Shown: positions 1 through 8,891, numbered from the stretch's first letter. The stretch is DNA of 19,965 nt from CAZGMC01 sp964526565 (GCA_964526565.1 CAZGMC010000078.1:1-19965), one strand, 5' to 3'. Made by a program: numbers and translations. The notes: generated by a model from the sequence alone, not told the origin.

Positions 1-1
1 G

Positions 2-2272
2 GCCGCCGGCGACGCGGCTGCACCGGCAGCGGCCGCCGCGCCGGCCGAGGCGGCCGCGGACGCGGCCGAACCGACGCGGGCCGAACCGACGCGGGCCGAA
101 CCGACGCGGGCCGAAGTCTGGCTGGCCGAGTTCCGCGAGCTGCGCGATGCCAGGGTCCTGCGCCGTGAGACCTTCTACCGGGAGAGCGCCGACCTGCGCG
201 AGGCGCTGCACGCACGCCTGGTCGAGGCGCAGGCGGCCCTGTCCGAGCAGGCCGGCCAGACGCAGCGCGTGCTCGACAGTGCCCGGCGCGCCTGGGGTGC
301 GGCCGCGATCCTGCAAGCGCGCGTGCGACGCGAGGAGGTGAGCGGTGACGACCTGCCGGAACGGGTGCAGGAATGGCGCAGCCGCGAGAACCTCGAGACC
401 GCCAGCGAGCTGGCGATGCGGATCAGTTTGAAGACTGCGGCCATCGACGCGCGGCTGGCCGAGCTGGCGGACCTGGGCAATCTGGATGCGCTGATTCCGC
501 CGCTGGAGCAGTGGGGGACCGCGCTCAACACGACGACCGAACGGCTGGGGGACTATATCGGCCTGTCCACCCAGTACGCGGCGATGGCCGACCTGGAGAA
601 CCTGGATCCCCTCGACCGCCAGCTCATGGAGGCCGAGATCCGCGACCGGATCGCGGCCGATCTCGGCGTCTACGACGTGCTCGACGATTTCTTCGCGTCT
701 GACGAGACCGCCACCATCGACGAGCTGCTCCGCCGCTTCTACGAGCGCCTGGTCATCAACGAGCGGCGGGCGGACAATCTCGAGGACCGCCGCGCCCTGC
801 TGGACCAGCTCGTCACGCTGGCCCAGGAGGACCGGCCGACGCTGGAGACGCTGCGCGAGGGCATCGCGGCGGCGCTTGCCATGTACGAGCGGCGGCTGGA
901 CATCGAGAGCACCCTGGTCCGCGCCGCGCTGGACGGGACCCAGGCCCCCAACCTGCTGGCCGAGCTGAACGAGCGGGCCGTGACGGAGCTGACCCTGGAC
1001 GATGTTCCGGACCTGCCGCGCAGCGGCGACGCCGAGGCCCTGCGCCTGGCGCGCAATGCCCTGATCACCGGCCTCAACGACGATTGGGCACTGGTGCAAG
1101 GCTATCACCGGTGGCTGCAGCAGATCGACGGGCGCATCCGGCCGCTGGGCGGCATCGACCAGCAGGTCGAGGCCTACCAGAACGAATCGGCGCGGCTGGC
1201 GGCGACCGGCCACGACATCGGACGGACCATGGGCCGGCTGGTCGGCTTCGCCCCCCAGGAGCTGCAGACACTTCTGACCGGCGACACCGCACTGGGTTCG
1301 GAAGACCGCCGGCTGCTGGCGCAGGGCGAGATCGGCACACTGCGCGAACAGCGTGAGGGGATCATCGACTCCACAGCCATCGTGTCGCTGGTGTCCCTGG
1401 TCGTCATCCCCGTCGTCGCCATCGTTCTGGTCCTGGTGTCGCGCGGTGTCGGGCGGCGCATGGTCCGCAAGGTCGAACAGAGACGCGCCGGCGAGGACGG
1501 AGCCAAGGAACGGGCGCAGACCCTGAACGGCATTTTCCAGATGATCTTCGCATTCCTGGTGGCCGCGCTGGCGCTGATCTACATGTTGATGACTGTCAAT
1601 ATCGATGTCGCGCCCCTGATCGCGTCACTCGGCATCTTCGGCCTGGCGGTTGCGTTCGGCGCCCAATCGACCATGAAGGACATCTTCGCCGGTTTCTTCA
1701 TTCTCCTGGAGCGGCAGCTCAATGTCGGCGACTGGGTGATCGTCAACGGCATCGGCGGCCAGGTAGAGAGCATCGGGCTGCGCATAACGACGCTGCGCGA
1801 CTACAAGGACGGCACCCTGCACTACATCGCCAACGGCAATGTCAACGAGGTGGCGAACTGGAACCGCGACACGCGGCCCGCCGGACTCGGAGGTCGGGTC
1901 GTTGTGGAGGTGTACACCAATATGGATGCCGATCCGGAGAAGACGCTCGCCATCATGGGTGAGACACTCCGAACAATGGTCGATGATCCGAATGAAGATG
2001 CCGCCATCTACAACACGAAGATTTTCCCAGGCATCTGTGCCATGCATCCCGACACTCGGACGTTCGAGTTCCGGGCCATCATGGATGGCGACGGCTATAT
2101 CTGGGCCTTTTCGCGGCGCTATCGGAACAAGGTGGTCGTGGCGCTCAGGGAGGCCGGCATCCCGATGCCGATGGCGCGCATGAACGTCACCTATGTGCCG
2201 CCGATCAGGACCATCCCGTTCGAGCCGGACAGCGGCAAACCGGAGCCGGGTGTTGTGGGACGGTCAGCATAG
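2..2272 (+). CDS. Large MscS-family mechanosensitive ion channel, 5'-partial
   Basis: This is an inner-membrane channel that opens under membrane tension and releases solutes during hypo-osmotic shock. The reading frame is open from base 2 with no stop, so the true start lies left of the window; the GTG at 269 is internal. The visible part starts with an Ala-rich low-complexity linker, followed by a long helical, Glu/Arg-rich (coiled-coil-like) domain up to about 1360, as in large MscK/YbiO-like members. Hydrophobic segments lie near 1369-1440 and 1529-1590, and the pore-lining helix near 1611-1700 (SLGIFGLAVAFGAQSTMKD). The beta domain follows, with GGQVESIGLRITTLRDYKDG (about 1754-1813) and a C-terminal alpha/beta domain. 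The usual Pro-Asn-Gly loop reads IANG (1826-1837). It ends at TAG 2270-2272. The family call is firm; the subfamily is uncertain. Confidence 0.93.
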   Translation, partial: AAGDAAAPAAAAAPAEAAADAAEPTRAEPTRAEPTRAEVWLAEFRELRDARVLRRETFYRESADLREALHARLVEAQAALSEQAGQTQRVLDSARRAWGAAAILQARVRREEVSGDDLPERVQEWRSRENLETASELAMRISLKTAAIDARLAELADLGNLDALIPPLEQWGTALNTTTERLGDYIGLSTQYAAMADLENLDPLDRQLMEAEIRDRIAADLGVYDVLDDFFASDETATIDELLRRFYERLVINERRADNLEDRRALLDQLVTLAQEDRPTLETLREGIAAALAMYERRLDIESTLVRAALDGTQAPNLLAELNERAVTELTLDDVPDLPRSGDAEALRLARNALITGLNDDWALVQGYHRWLQQIDGRIRPLGGIDQQVEAYQNESARLAATGHDIGRTMGRLVGFAPQELQTLLTGDTALGSEDRRLLAQGEIGTLREQREGIIDSTAIVSLVSLVVIPVVAIVLVLVSRGVGRRMVRKVEQRRAGEDGAKERAQTLNGIFQMIFAFLVAALALIYMLMTVNIDVAPLIASLGIFGLAVAFGAQSTMKDIFAGFFILLERQLNVGDWVIVNGIGGQVESIGLRITTLRDYKDGTLHYIANGNVNEVANWNRDTRPAGLGGRVVVEVYTNMDADPEKTLAIMGETLRTMVDDPNEDAAIYNTKIFPGICAMHPDTRTFEFRAIMDGDGYIWAFSRRYRNKVVVALREAGIPMPMARMNVTYVPPIRTIPFEPDSGKPEPGVVGRSA
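65..109 (+). repeat. Three tandem copies of a 15-bp repeat inside the MscS gene
   Basis: The unit gccgaaccgacgcgg occurs three times head to tail without mismatch (65-79, 80-94, 95-109), followed by a partial fourth copy (gccgaa, 110-115). It is in frame and encodes Ala-Glu-Pro-Thr-Arg repeated three times within an Ala/Pro-rich linker. Because 15 is a multiple of three, copy-number change would lengthen or shorten the linker without breaking the frame. Confidence 0.95.
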
Positions 2273-2424
2273 CATGGCCGGCCTGGTCTGACCGAGCCGC
2301 GGCCGCTCCGGTGTCAGCACGCACCGGGCGGCTTGGCGCGCCTGACAGAACCGTCCCGCTGGCCTGAGCCGTACCTGGGCGGCGGGGATGGCAAGTTCGC
2401 CCCGCGCTGCCTTGCCGGGCGCAT

Positions 2425-3034
2425 TCACTCCCCGGATGCCTTTCCCCACAGATCCGAGCGGAGCACGGCAATCTCCCCCCTCAGCGCCGCCAGTTGCACG
2501 GAACCGGCGACATCGCCGTCCTGGGCCTGCGCCTCCTGGCCAATGAAGAAGGTGGCGAAACTGGCGGTGACATAGCCGAAGATGGAAAAGCCTTAGAGTG
2601 ACAGGAGCAGCGCCAGCAGCCGCCCCTCCGCGGTCTCCGGCCAGAAGCCCGAGCCCATAGTGGAGACCAGCATTGCGGTCCACCAGAGCGCATCACCATG
2701 CGCGCAGGGCGTTGAGGAAGCGGAAAGCCGGTGCGATCAGCGCAACAACCGTGATCGGGTTGAGGCGCAGGAAGGACCATTTGCGCGGGGCGAGCGCAAA
2801 GCGGAGAATGAACTCGATGATGAAAACGATCCAGATGATCGTGCCCAGCAGCTCGAAAATGCCGGACGTGATCCAGACAAGTTCGACGAGAACGAGACCC
2901 GGTCAGACAAAAAACAGGAAGAGCATGGGCCGCTCCAGCCATTCCTACAACTGCGACAAGACCTGCCAGCGCTCTTTTTCCCGAGGCTCATTCTGCCTGG
3001 TGGTCTCCGGCTGCTCCGCCATCGCATTCACCAT
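2425..3034 (-). pseudogene. Decayed voltage-gated-type potassium channel (Ion_trans_2 family)
   Basis: Reading the minus strand from an ATG at 3034 (or 3022) gives a recognisable alphaproteobacterial K+ channel in pieces. The first frame gives ERWQVLSQL, TAG at 2945-2947, EWLERPMLFLFFV, TGA at 2903-2905, then ELVWITSGIFELLGTIIWIV and a basic LRFALAPRKWSFLRLNPIT segment ending near 2701. A frame change there leads straight to the pore: GDALWWTAMLVSTMGSGFWP, with the filter TMGSGFW at 2641-2661. The last helix follows, interrupted by TAA at 2593-2595, then FGYVTASFATFFIG and a short C-terminal helix ending at TGA 2425-2427. Relatives have a basic S4-like stretch and another helix between LNALR and GDALWW, so I infer an out-of-frame deletion of tens of codons at about 2700. 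The three stops, frameshift and missing segment make a functional channel very unlikely. Confidence 0.88.
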
Positions 3035-3246
3035 TCTGCTCCGCCATTGGGGGGCAGCATGTTGCATGGATGCCGTGGATGTCGCAGGGAGCGGTCTGTT
3101 CCTGCACCCGGGGCTGCGACGATGAGCCAGGCCCGGTCGTCACGGCCAATTCATTCCCTGTGATGAGGGTGAAGCAGATTCGGCCATCCGAGCCGGTGCC
3201 TTTCGTGCTATCTGACCGGCTCTGATCACGGAGGACAACGGACAGC

Positions 3247-3645
3247 ATGATGGCCAGGGCGCTCCCGGCATTGCGCGGCTTGACGAGCATGTTGATGGCA
3301 TTGGCCGTCATGCTCTCCGGCATGGCCACGTTTCCGCTGTCCGCGCCCGCCGCCCGGCCGGACCACTGCGCCGTCATGTCGAAGACGGCCCCGGCCGGGA
3401 CGGTGGGCGCAGGCGTCCACGCTTCGAATATTGCCGAACAACCGCTGGAACGGCAGGATGCCGGCCGGGCGGAGTGCCGGCACTGCGGGTGCGCGGCCGG
3501 CTGCGCCGAACTGCCGGGATTGCCGGCTGGCGGCGATGCCTCACCGCATCCGAACGATTTTTCCGTAGCCTGTTTCTGTGTCGTGCTTCTGCCTGGTCAG
3601 GCACAGGCAGCGCCGTTCCGACCGCCCAGGATCGAGCCGGTTTGA
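3247..3645 (+). CDS. Small secreted Cys/His-rich protein preceding a Cu/Ag efflux operon
   Basis: This is a 132-residue protein with no family that I can name with confidence. Residues 1-36 look like a signal peptide: an Arg-containing n-region, a hydrophobic stretch (LTSMLMALAVMLSGMA) and an Ala-rich end (SAPAA). The mature part holds His40-Cys41, then Cys77, His79, Cys80, Cys82 and Cys86 (pattern CxHCGCxxxC), and Cys109/Cys111, ending in APFRPPRIEPV. Similar short exported proteins with a Pro-rich tail often sit just upstream of cusB-type genes. Together with the cusBA genes starting 113 bp downstream, this suggests periplasmic copper or silver binding or sensing; that role is inference. 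A GGAGG-type ribosome site lies at about 3230-3234 before ATG ATG at 3247; either Met could be the start. G+C-rich codon use supports a real gene. Confidence 0.68.
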   Translation: MMARALPALRGLTSMLMALAVMLSGMATFPLSAPAARPDHCAVMSKTAPAGTVGAGVHASNIAEQPLERQDAGRAECRHCGCAAGCAELPGLPAGGDASPHPNDFSVACFCVVLLPGQAQAAPFRPPRIEPV

Positions 3646-3758
3646 CCTCCGGGCGGGGGCGGCAGCCTGCTCCCGACAGCCGGATCTCCTGTTGCCACCA
3701 TTTTCGGCATGGACCGGGTCCGCATCGTCGCGACCCGGCGCTGCGGTGAGTACATCTC

Positions 3759-5450
3759 ATGCAGGAACGATATACGGCGCTACTTGTCCTCGCCCTGGCC
3801 GGCGGGGTTGGCGGCGGCATTGCCGTGGAGCGGCTGGTCTTTGCGGTGCCGCCTTCAGAGGAACAGGGCGGCCCGCGCATCCTGTACTGGGTCGCGCCGA
3901 TGGACCCGAACTTCCGTCGCGACGAACCGGGCCTGTCGCCGATGGGCATGGAGCTGGTGCCGGTCTACGAGGACGACGAGCCGACGGGCGACCCGTCCGA
4001 GGTCGCCCTGTCGCCGGTGGAGATCAATGCCATCGGCGTCCGCACCGCCATCGCGCGAATCGAGACGCTGGCACCGCACATCGAGACGGTCGGGTTCGTC
4101 GGCTATGACGAGCACCGCACCAGCCACATCCACATGCGCACGGAGGGCTGGATCGAGGATTTGCGGGTGCGCGCGGTCGGCGACCGCGTCAGCGCGGGCG
4201 ACCTCCTGTTCGAGATCTATGCCCCGGACATCGTTGTCGCGATCGCCCAGTACCGCCGCGGCCGGCGTCAGGGCAACCAGATCGAGATCGACGTGGCGCT
4301 CGGCCAGATGCGGAACCTGGGCGTCGGCGAGCAACAGCTCGAGGAACTGGCGCGCGATCCCGAGGCGACGGACCGTCTCCGCGTCCATGCCCCGCATGAC
4401 GGCATCGTCGTCGACCTGGCGGCGGCGGGGGGAATGTACCTCGAGCCGGAGACCCGGGCGATGACCCTGACCGACCTGTCGAGCGTCTGGGTGCTGGCCG
4501 ACGTCTTCGAGCGCGACATCGGCCGCCTGTCCCCGGACATGCGATCTGAAGCCAGGCTCGACCATCTGCCGGGCCGCGTCTTTGACGGCGTCGTCGACTA
4601 CATCAACCCGGAGCTGGACAGGCGGACCCGCACGCTGCCGGTGCGCCTGCGCTTCGACAACGCGGACGGCCTGCTGCGGCCGAACATGTTCGCCGAGGTG
4701 CGGCTGATCGGCACCGAAGGCCGCGAGGCGGTGACCCTGCCGGCCGAGGCGGTGATCCGCACCGGACGGGCAGAGCGGGTCGTCCTGGCCCTGCCCGAGG
4801 GCCGGTTCCGGCCGCGCCTCGTCACCACCGGCCTGATGCAGGACGGCCGGATCGAGATCGTGCAGGGGCTTGCGGCGGGGGAACGGGTGGTCGCCTCCGC
4901 CCAGTTCCTGATCGACAGCGAGAGCAGCCTGTCCGCCGGGTTCCTCAGGATGGCGCCAACGGACGCCGATCCGGCGCCCGGCGTGGGGCAGCTTCTGGCG
5001 CTGGATCGCGGCTCGCGGACCGCCACCATCGACCACGAGCCGATCGAGGCCCTGGACTGGCCGGCGCTGACCACGCCGTTCGCGATCGCCGCCGATGTCC
5101 CCCTGGAGGACCTGGAGGACCTGGAGCCGGGCGCCCGCGTGCGTTTCGAGGCCGGCCGCGGCGCCGACGGCCTGCTGGCCCTGACCGGCCTGCGGCCTGA
5201 CGACGGCGTCGACGCGGTGGGCACCGGGACGATCAACGCCGTCATGGCCGAGGATGGCAAGGTGACGGTCAGCCATGATCCGATCGAGGCGCTCGGCTGG
5301 CCGGCCATGACCATGGACCTGCCGATCGCCGACACGGTCGACCCCGGCACCATTCCGCTCGAGACGCCGGTCGCCTTCGACCTGCGGCGGGGCGACGGCG
5401 CCATGTACGTGATCACCGCCGTGCGCCCGCACCATGAGGCCGGCCAATGA
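3759..5450 (+). CDS. cusB: CusB-type RND periplasmic adaptor with two C-terminal CusF-like domains
   Basis: This is the membrane-fusion subunit of a tripartite heavy-metal efflux pump, anchored to the inner membrane, passing metal to the RND permease and bridging to an outer-membrane channel. It has 563 residues. Residues 6-30 form a signal/anchor. Residues 41-70 match the short metal-binding motif of CusB proteins (ILYWVAPMDP...SPMGMELVPVY, Met48, Met62, Met64). The barrel-sandwich and beta-barrel domains follow to about residue 400 (for example LTDLSSVWVLADVFERDIG). Two CusF-like beta-barrels end the protein. The first has His426 and Trp434 but Leu437 and Thr439 where CusF has Met. The second (SHDPIEALGWPAMTM) keeps His506, Trp514, Met517 and Met519 with CusF spacing. 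The stop overlaps the cusA start in ATGA. ATG 3759 is chosen because it gives a proper anchor; its ribosome site (GGTGAG) is weak. Confidence 0.93.
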   Translation: MQERYTALLVLALAGGVGGGIAVERLVFAVPPSEEQGGPRILYWVAPMDPNFRRDEPGLSPMGMELVPVYEDDEPTGDPSEVALSPVEINAIGVRTAIARIETLAPHIETVGFVGYDEHRTSHIHMRTEGWIEDLRVRAVGDRVSAGDLLFEIYAPDIVVAIAQYRRGRRQGNQIEIDVALGQMRNLGVGEQQLEELARDPEATDRLRVHAPHDGIVVDLAAAGGMYLEPETRAMTLTDLSSVWVLADVFERDIGRLSPDMRSEARLDHLPGRVFDGVVDYINPELDRRTRTLPVRLRFDNADGLLRPNMFAEVRLIGTEGREAVTLPAEAVIRTGRAERVVLALPEGRFRPRLVTTGLMQDGRIEIVQGLAAGERVVASAQFLIDSESSLSAGFLRMAPTDADPAPGVGQLLALDRGSRTATIDHEPIEALDWPALTTPFAIAADVPLEDLEDLEPGARVRFEAGRGADGLLALTGLRPDDGVDAVGTGTINAVMAEDGKVTVSHDPIEALGWPAMTMDLPIADTVDPGTIPLETPVAFDLRRGDGAMYVITAVRPHHEAGQ

Positions 5451-8400
5451 TTCCCGCCATCATCCGCTGGTCGATCGCCAACCGGTTCATCGTGGTCGTG
5501 CTGGCCCTGGGGCTGGCCGGGTGGGGGCTGTGGGCGCTGCGCGCGATCCCGGTCGACGCCATCCCCGACCTGTCCGACGTCCAGGTCATCATCAAGACCA
5601 CCTATGCGGGGCAGGCGCCCCAGGTGGTCGAGGACCAGGTCACCTATCCGATCTCCACCGCCATGCTGTCGGTGCCGGGCGCGGTCGACGTGCGCGGCTT
5701 CTCGTTCTTCGGCGACAGCTACGTCTACGTCGTGTTCGAGGACGGGACGGACCTGTACTGGGCGCGCTCGCGGGTGCTGGAGTACCTGTCGCAGGTGGCG
5801 GGATCGCTGCCGGAGGGCGTCTCTCCGGTACTCGGCCCGGACGCCACCGGGGTCGGCTGGATCTACCAGTACGCGCTGATCGACCGCACCGGCCGTCACG
5901 ACATCGCTGAGCTGCGCGCCATCCAGGACTGGTTCCTGAAGTACGAGCTGCAGACCGTCGACGGCGTGGCGGAGGTCGCGACCATCGGCGGGATGGTCCG
6001 CCAGTACCAGGTCGTGGTCGACCCCAACCGCCTGCGCGCCTACGACCTGACGCTCGGCGAAGTCCGCCGGGCCATCGAACGGGCCAACAGCGACACCGGC
6101 GGCTCCGTGGTCGAGATGGCCGAGGCCGAATACATGGTCCGCGCCACCGGCTACGTGCAGGGCATCGAGGACCTTGCCGCCATCCCGCTGGCCATGAACC
6201 AGCGCGGCGCGGCCATCACCCTTGCCGACGTCGCCGAGATCCGCCGCGGCCCGGAGATGCGCCGCGGCGTCGGCGAGCTGAACGGCGAGGGCGAGGCGGT
6301 CGGCGGCGTCGTCATCATGCGCTGGGGCGAGAACGCGCTGGCCACCATCGAGGCCGTCGAGCGGCGCCTGGACGAGTTGCGGCCCGGCCTGCCGGAGGGC
6401 GTGGAGATCGTCGTCACCTACGACCGGTCGGGCCTGATCGAGCGGGCCATCGACAACCTGGCCGACAAGCTGACCGAGGAGTTCTTCGTCGTCGTCCTGG
6501 TCTGCGCCGCCTTCCTGCTGCACCTGCGCTCGTCGCTCGTCATCCTGCTGACGCTGCCCCTGGGCGTGCTGGTGGCGTTCATCGTCATGCAGGCGCAGGG
6601 CGTCAACGCCAACATCATGTCGCTGGCCGGCATCGCCATCGCCATCGGCGCCATGGTTGACGCCTCGATCGTGATGATCGAGAGCCTGCACAGGAGGATG
6701 GAACGCGAGCCGCTGACGCCGGAGAACCGCTGGCGGGTCGTCGCCGAGTGCGCCCAGGAGGTGGGCCCGGCGCTGTTCTACTCGCTGGCCATCATCACCG
6801 TCAGCTTCCTGCCGGTGTTCGTCCTGGAGGCGCAGGAGGGCCGCCTGTTCAAGCCCCTCGCCTTCACCAAGACCTATGCCATGGCGGCGGCGGCCATCCT
6901 CTCGATCACGCTGGTCCCGGTGCTGATGGGCTACTTCATCCGCGGACGGATCATCGCCGAGCGGAAGAACCCGTTGAACACGGCCCTGATCCGCGCCTAT
7001 CGCCCGTTCCTCGACGCGGCGGTGGCCTGGCCCTGGGCCACGGTCGTGCTGGCCGCGCTCTTGGTGGCCAGCCTGTGGTGGCCGCTGCAGCGCATCGGCT
7101 CAGAGTTCATGCCGGCGCTGGACGAGGGCGACCTGCTCTACATGCCGAGCCTGTTTCCGGGCGTGTCGATCGGCAAGGCGCGGGAGATCCTGCAGCAGAC
7201 CGATCGCCTGATCGCCACGGTCCCGGAGGTCCAGTCGGTGCACGGCAAGCTGGGCCGCGCGGAAACCGCCACCGACCCGGCGCCGCTGACGATGATCGAG
7301 ACGACCATCCGGCTGCGGCCGCGCGAGGAGTGGCGCCCGGGCGTGACGATCGACGACATCCGTGCCGAACTCGACCGCATCGTCCAGGTGCCCGGCGTCA
7401 CCAATGTCTGGATCATGCCGATCCGCAACCGCATCGACATGCTGGCCACGGGGGTCAAGACCCCGGTCGGCATCAAGGTGGCCGGCGAGGACCTGGAGGT
7501 CATCGAGCGGATCGCCGTCGAGATCGAACGGGCCGTCCAGGGGATCGACGGGACGGCCTCGGCCTATGCCGAACGGCCGGTCGGCGGCCGGTTCATCGAG
7601 GTCGACATCGACCGCGCCGCGGCGGCCCGCTACATGCTGAACATCGCCGACGTCCAGGCGGTCGTGCAGACGGCGATCGGCGGCCTGCGCGTCTCCGAAA
7701 CCGTCGAGGGCCTGGAGCGGTATCCCATCAATCTCCGCTACCCGCGCGACTGGCGCGACAGCCCCGAGCGGCTGCGCGACCTGCCGATCGTCACGCCGGC
7801 CGGCGCCCACATCCCGCTCGGCGCGGTCGCCGACATCCGCATCGTCGACGGCCCCGGCATGATCCGCAGCGAGAACGCGCGCCGCAACGGCTGGGTGTTC
7901 GTCGACATCGCCGGCCGCGACATCGGCGGCTACGTCGCCGAGGCGCAGCGGGTCATTGCCGAGCAGGTCGACCTGCCGCCCGGCTACTCGATCAGCTGGT
8001 CGGGCCAGTACGAGTACATCGAGCGGGTGCAGGAGCGGCTCGGCGTCATCGCCCCGGCGACCCTGCTGCTGATTGCGCTGATGCTGTTCCTCGCCTTCCG
8101 GCGCCTGGTCGAGGTCGGCATCATCCTGGCGGCGCTGCCGGTGGCGCTGGCCGGCGGGGTGTGGCTGCTCTACTGGCTGTCCTACGACGTGTCGGTGGCG
8201 GTTCTGGTCGGGTTCATTGCGCTGGCCGGGGTGGCGGTGGAGACGGCCATCATCATGCTCGTCTACCTCAACCTGGCCTGGAAACGGCGCGAGGAGGAGG
8301 CGGCCCGCCACGGCCGCGACCTGACCCGGCAGGACGTGGACGCCGCGGTGTTCGAGGGCGCCCTGCTGCGCCTCAGGCCAAAGGTCATGACCGTGGCGAC

Positions 8401-8653
8401 GATCTTTGCCGGCCTGTTGCCGATCATGTTCGGCGACGGCGCCGGCTCGGACATCATGCGCCGCATCGCCGCGCCGATGATTGGCGGCATGGCGACGGCG
8501 ACCCTGCTGACCCTGTTTGTGATCCCCGCCGTGTTCGTGATCTGGAAGCGCCTGGCCATCCGGCGGGCGGCGCCGCGGCGGGTTGCGCCCTGCCGTGCCG
8601 GGCCCGGTGCCCTTCCCCCCGACGACACGCCGGCCCCTGTCGCGGCGGAATGA
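5447..8653 (+). CDS. cusA: CusA-type Cu(I)/Ag(I) efflux RND permease
   Basis: This is a proton-driven inner-membrane pump of the heavy-metal RND class that moves Cu(I)/Ag(I) from the periplasm or cytoplasm into a tripartite channel. Its 1068 residues are typical for the family. It begins IIRWSIANRFIVVVLALGLA (TM1) and shows VDAIPDLSDVQVIIKT. Aligning to E. coli CusA by motif spacing, the three metal-site methionines are present: Met566 (LLYM, as Met573), Met616 with Glu618 (PLTMIE, as Met623/Glu625) and Met665 (NRIDML, as Met672). The proton-relay residues also match: Asp405 (GAMVDASIVMIE), Glu932 (GVAVETAI) and Lys979 (LRPKVMT). This favours monovalent copper/silver over Zn/Co/Ni. It is translationally coupled to cusB by a 4-bp overlap. 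The C-terminal tail after the last helix is Arg/Pro-rich and not conserved. No cusC-like gene follows, so the outer-membrane partner must be encoded elsewhere. Confidence 0.96.
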   Translation: MIPAIIRWSIANRFIVVVLALGLAGWGLWALRAIPVDAIPDLSDVQVIIKTTYAGQAPQVVEDQVTYPISTAMLSVPGAVDVRGFSFFGDSYVYVVFEDGTDLYWARSRVLEYLSQVAGSLPEGVSPVLGPDATGVGWIYQYALIDRTGRHDIAELRAIQDWFLKYELQTVDGVAEVATIGGMVRQYQVVVDPNRLRAYDLTLGEVRRAIERANSDTGGSVVEMAEAEYMVRATGYVQGIEDLAAIPLAMNQRGAAITLADVAEIRRGPEMRRGVGELNGEGEAVGGVVIMRWGENALATIEAVERRLDELRPGLPEGVEIVVTYDRSGLIERAIDNLADKLTEEFFVVVLVCAAFLLHLRSSLVILLTLPLGVLVAFIVMQAQGVNANIMSLAGIAIAIGAMVDASIVMIESLHRRMEREPLTPENRWRVVAECAQEVGPALFYSLAIITVSFLPVFVLEAQEGRLFKPLAFTKTYAMAAAAILSITLVPVLMGYFIRGRIIAERKNPLNTALIRAYRPFLDAAVAWPWATVVLAALLVASLWWPLQRIGSEFMPALDEGDLLYMPSLFPGVSIGKAREILQQTDRLIATVPEVQSVHGKLGRAETATDPAPLTMIETTIRLRPREEWRPGVTIDDIRAELDRIVQVPGVTNVWIMPIRNRIDMLATGVKTPVGIKVAGEDLEVIERIAVEIERAVQGIDGTASAYAERPVGGRFIEVDIDRAAAARYMLNIADVQAVVQTAIGGLRVSETVEGLERYPINLRYPRDWRDSPERLRDLPIVTPAGAHIPLGAVADIRIVDGPGMIRSENARRNGWVFVDIAGRDIGGYVAEAQRVIAEQVDLPPGYSISWSGQYEYIERVQERLGVIAPATLLLIALMLFLAFRRLVEVGIILAALPVALAGGVWLLYWLSYDVSVAVLVGFIALAGVAVETAIIMLVYLNLAWKRREEEAARHGRDLTRQDVDAAVFEGALLRLRPKVMTVATIFAGLLPIMFGDGAGSDIMRRIAAPMIGGMATATLLTLFVIPAVFVIWKRLAIRRAAPRRVAPCRAGPGALPPDDTPAPVAAE

Positions 8654-8891
8654 GGAAACTGGCCGCGGCCTCTGCCAGCTGCCGGACGCGCCGCTCGATG
8701 CCCATCACAGCCTGGCCCAAGCGGCGAGGCGGACAGGCCATCATCCAGGATGATCGGCAGCCGGCTCCGGTGCCGGCGTGCCGCTGTGCTCGACCAGACG
8801 TGCCAGCCAGGGCCGATCATGCCGCCAGAGCGCATCATGGTCGACTGCGTCGCCGCTCCGGGGAACCTTCACCGGGTGGCGCCGTTTCAAA

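Noticed and set aside
269..2272. GTG at 269 as the start of the MscS protein
   Set aside because: The frame stays open to the left window edge with coding-like Ala/Glu-rich sequence and no ribosome site near 269, so the gene simply begins outside the window.
2660..3163. Plus-strand open frames in the 2660-3163 region
   Set aside because: They are antisense to the decayed potassium channel, whose motifs are recognisable; the plus-strand products have no sensible hydrophobic or domain pattern.
4598..6691. Long minus-strand open frame opposite cusB and cusA
   Set aside because: It is His/Asp/Gln-rich antisense text typical of high-G+C DNA and lies opposite two strongly recognisable genes.
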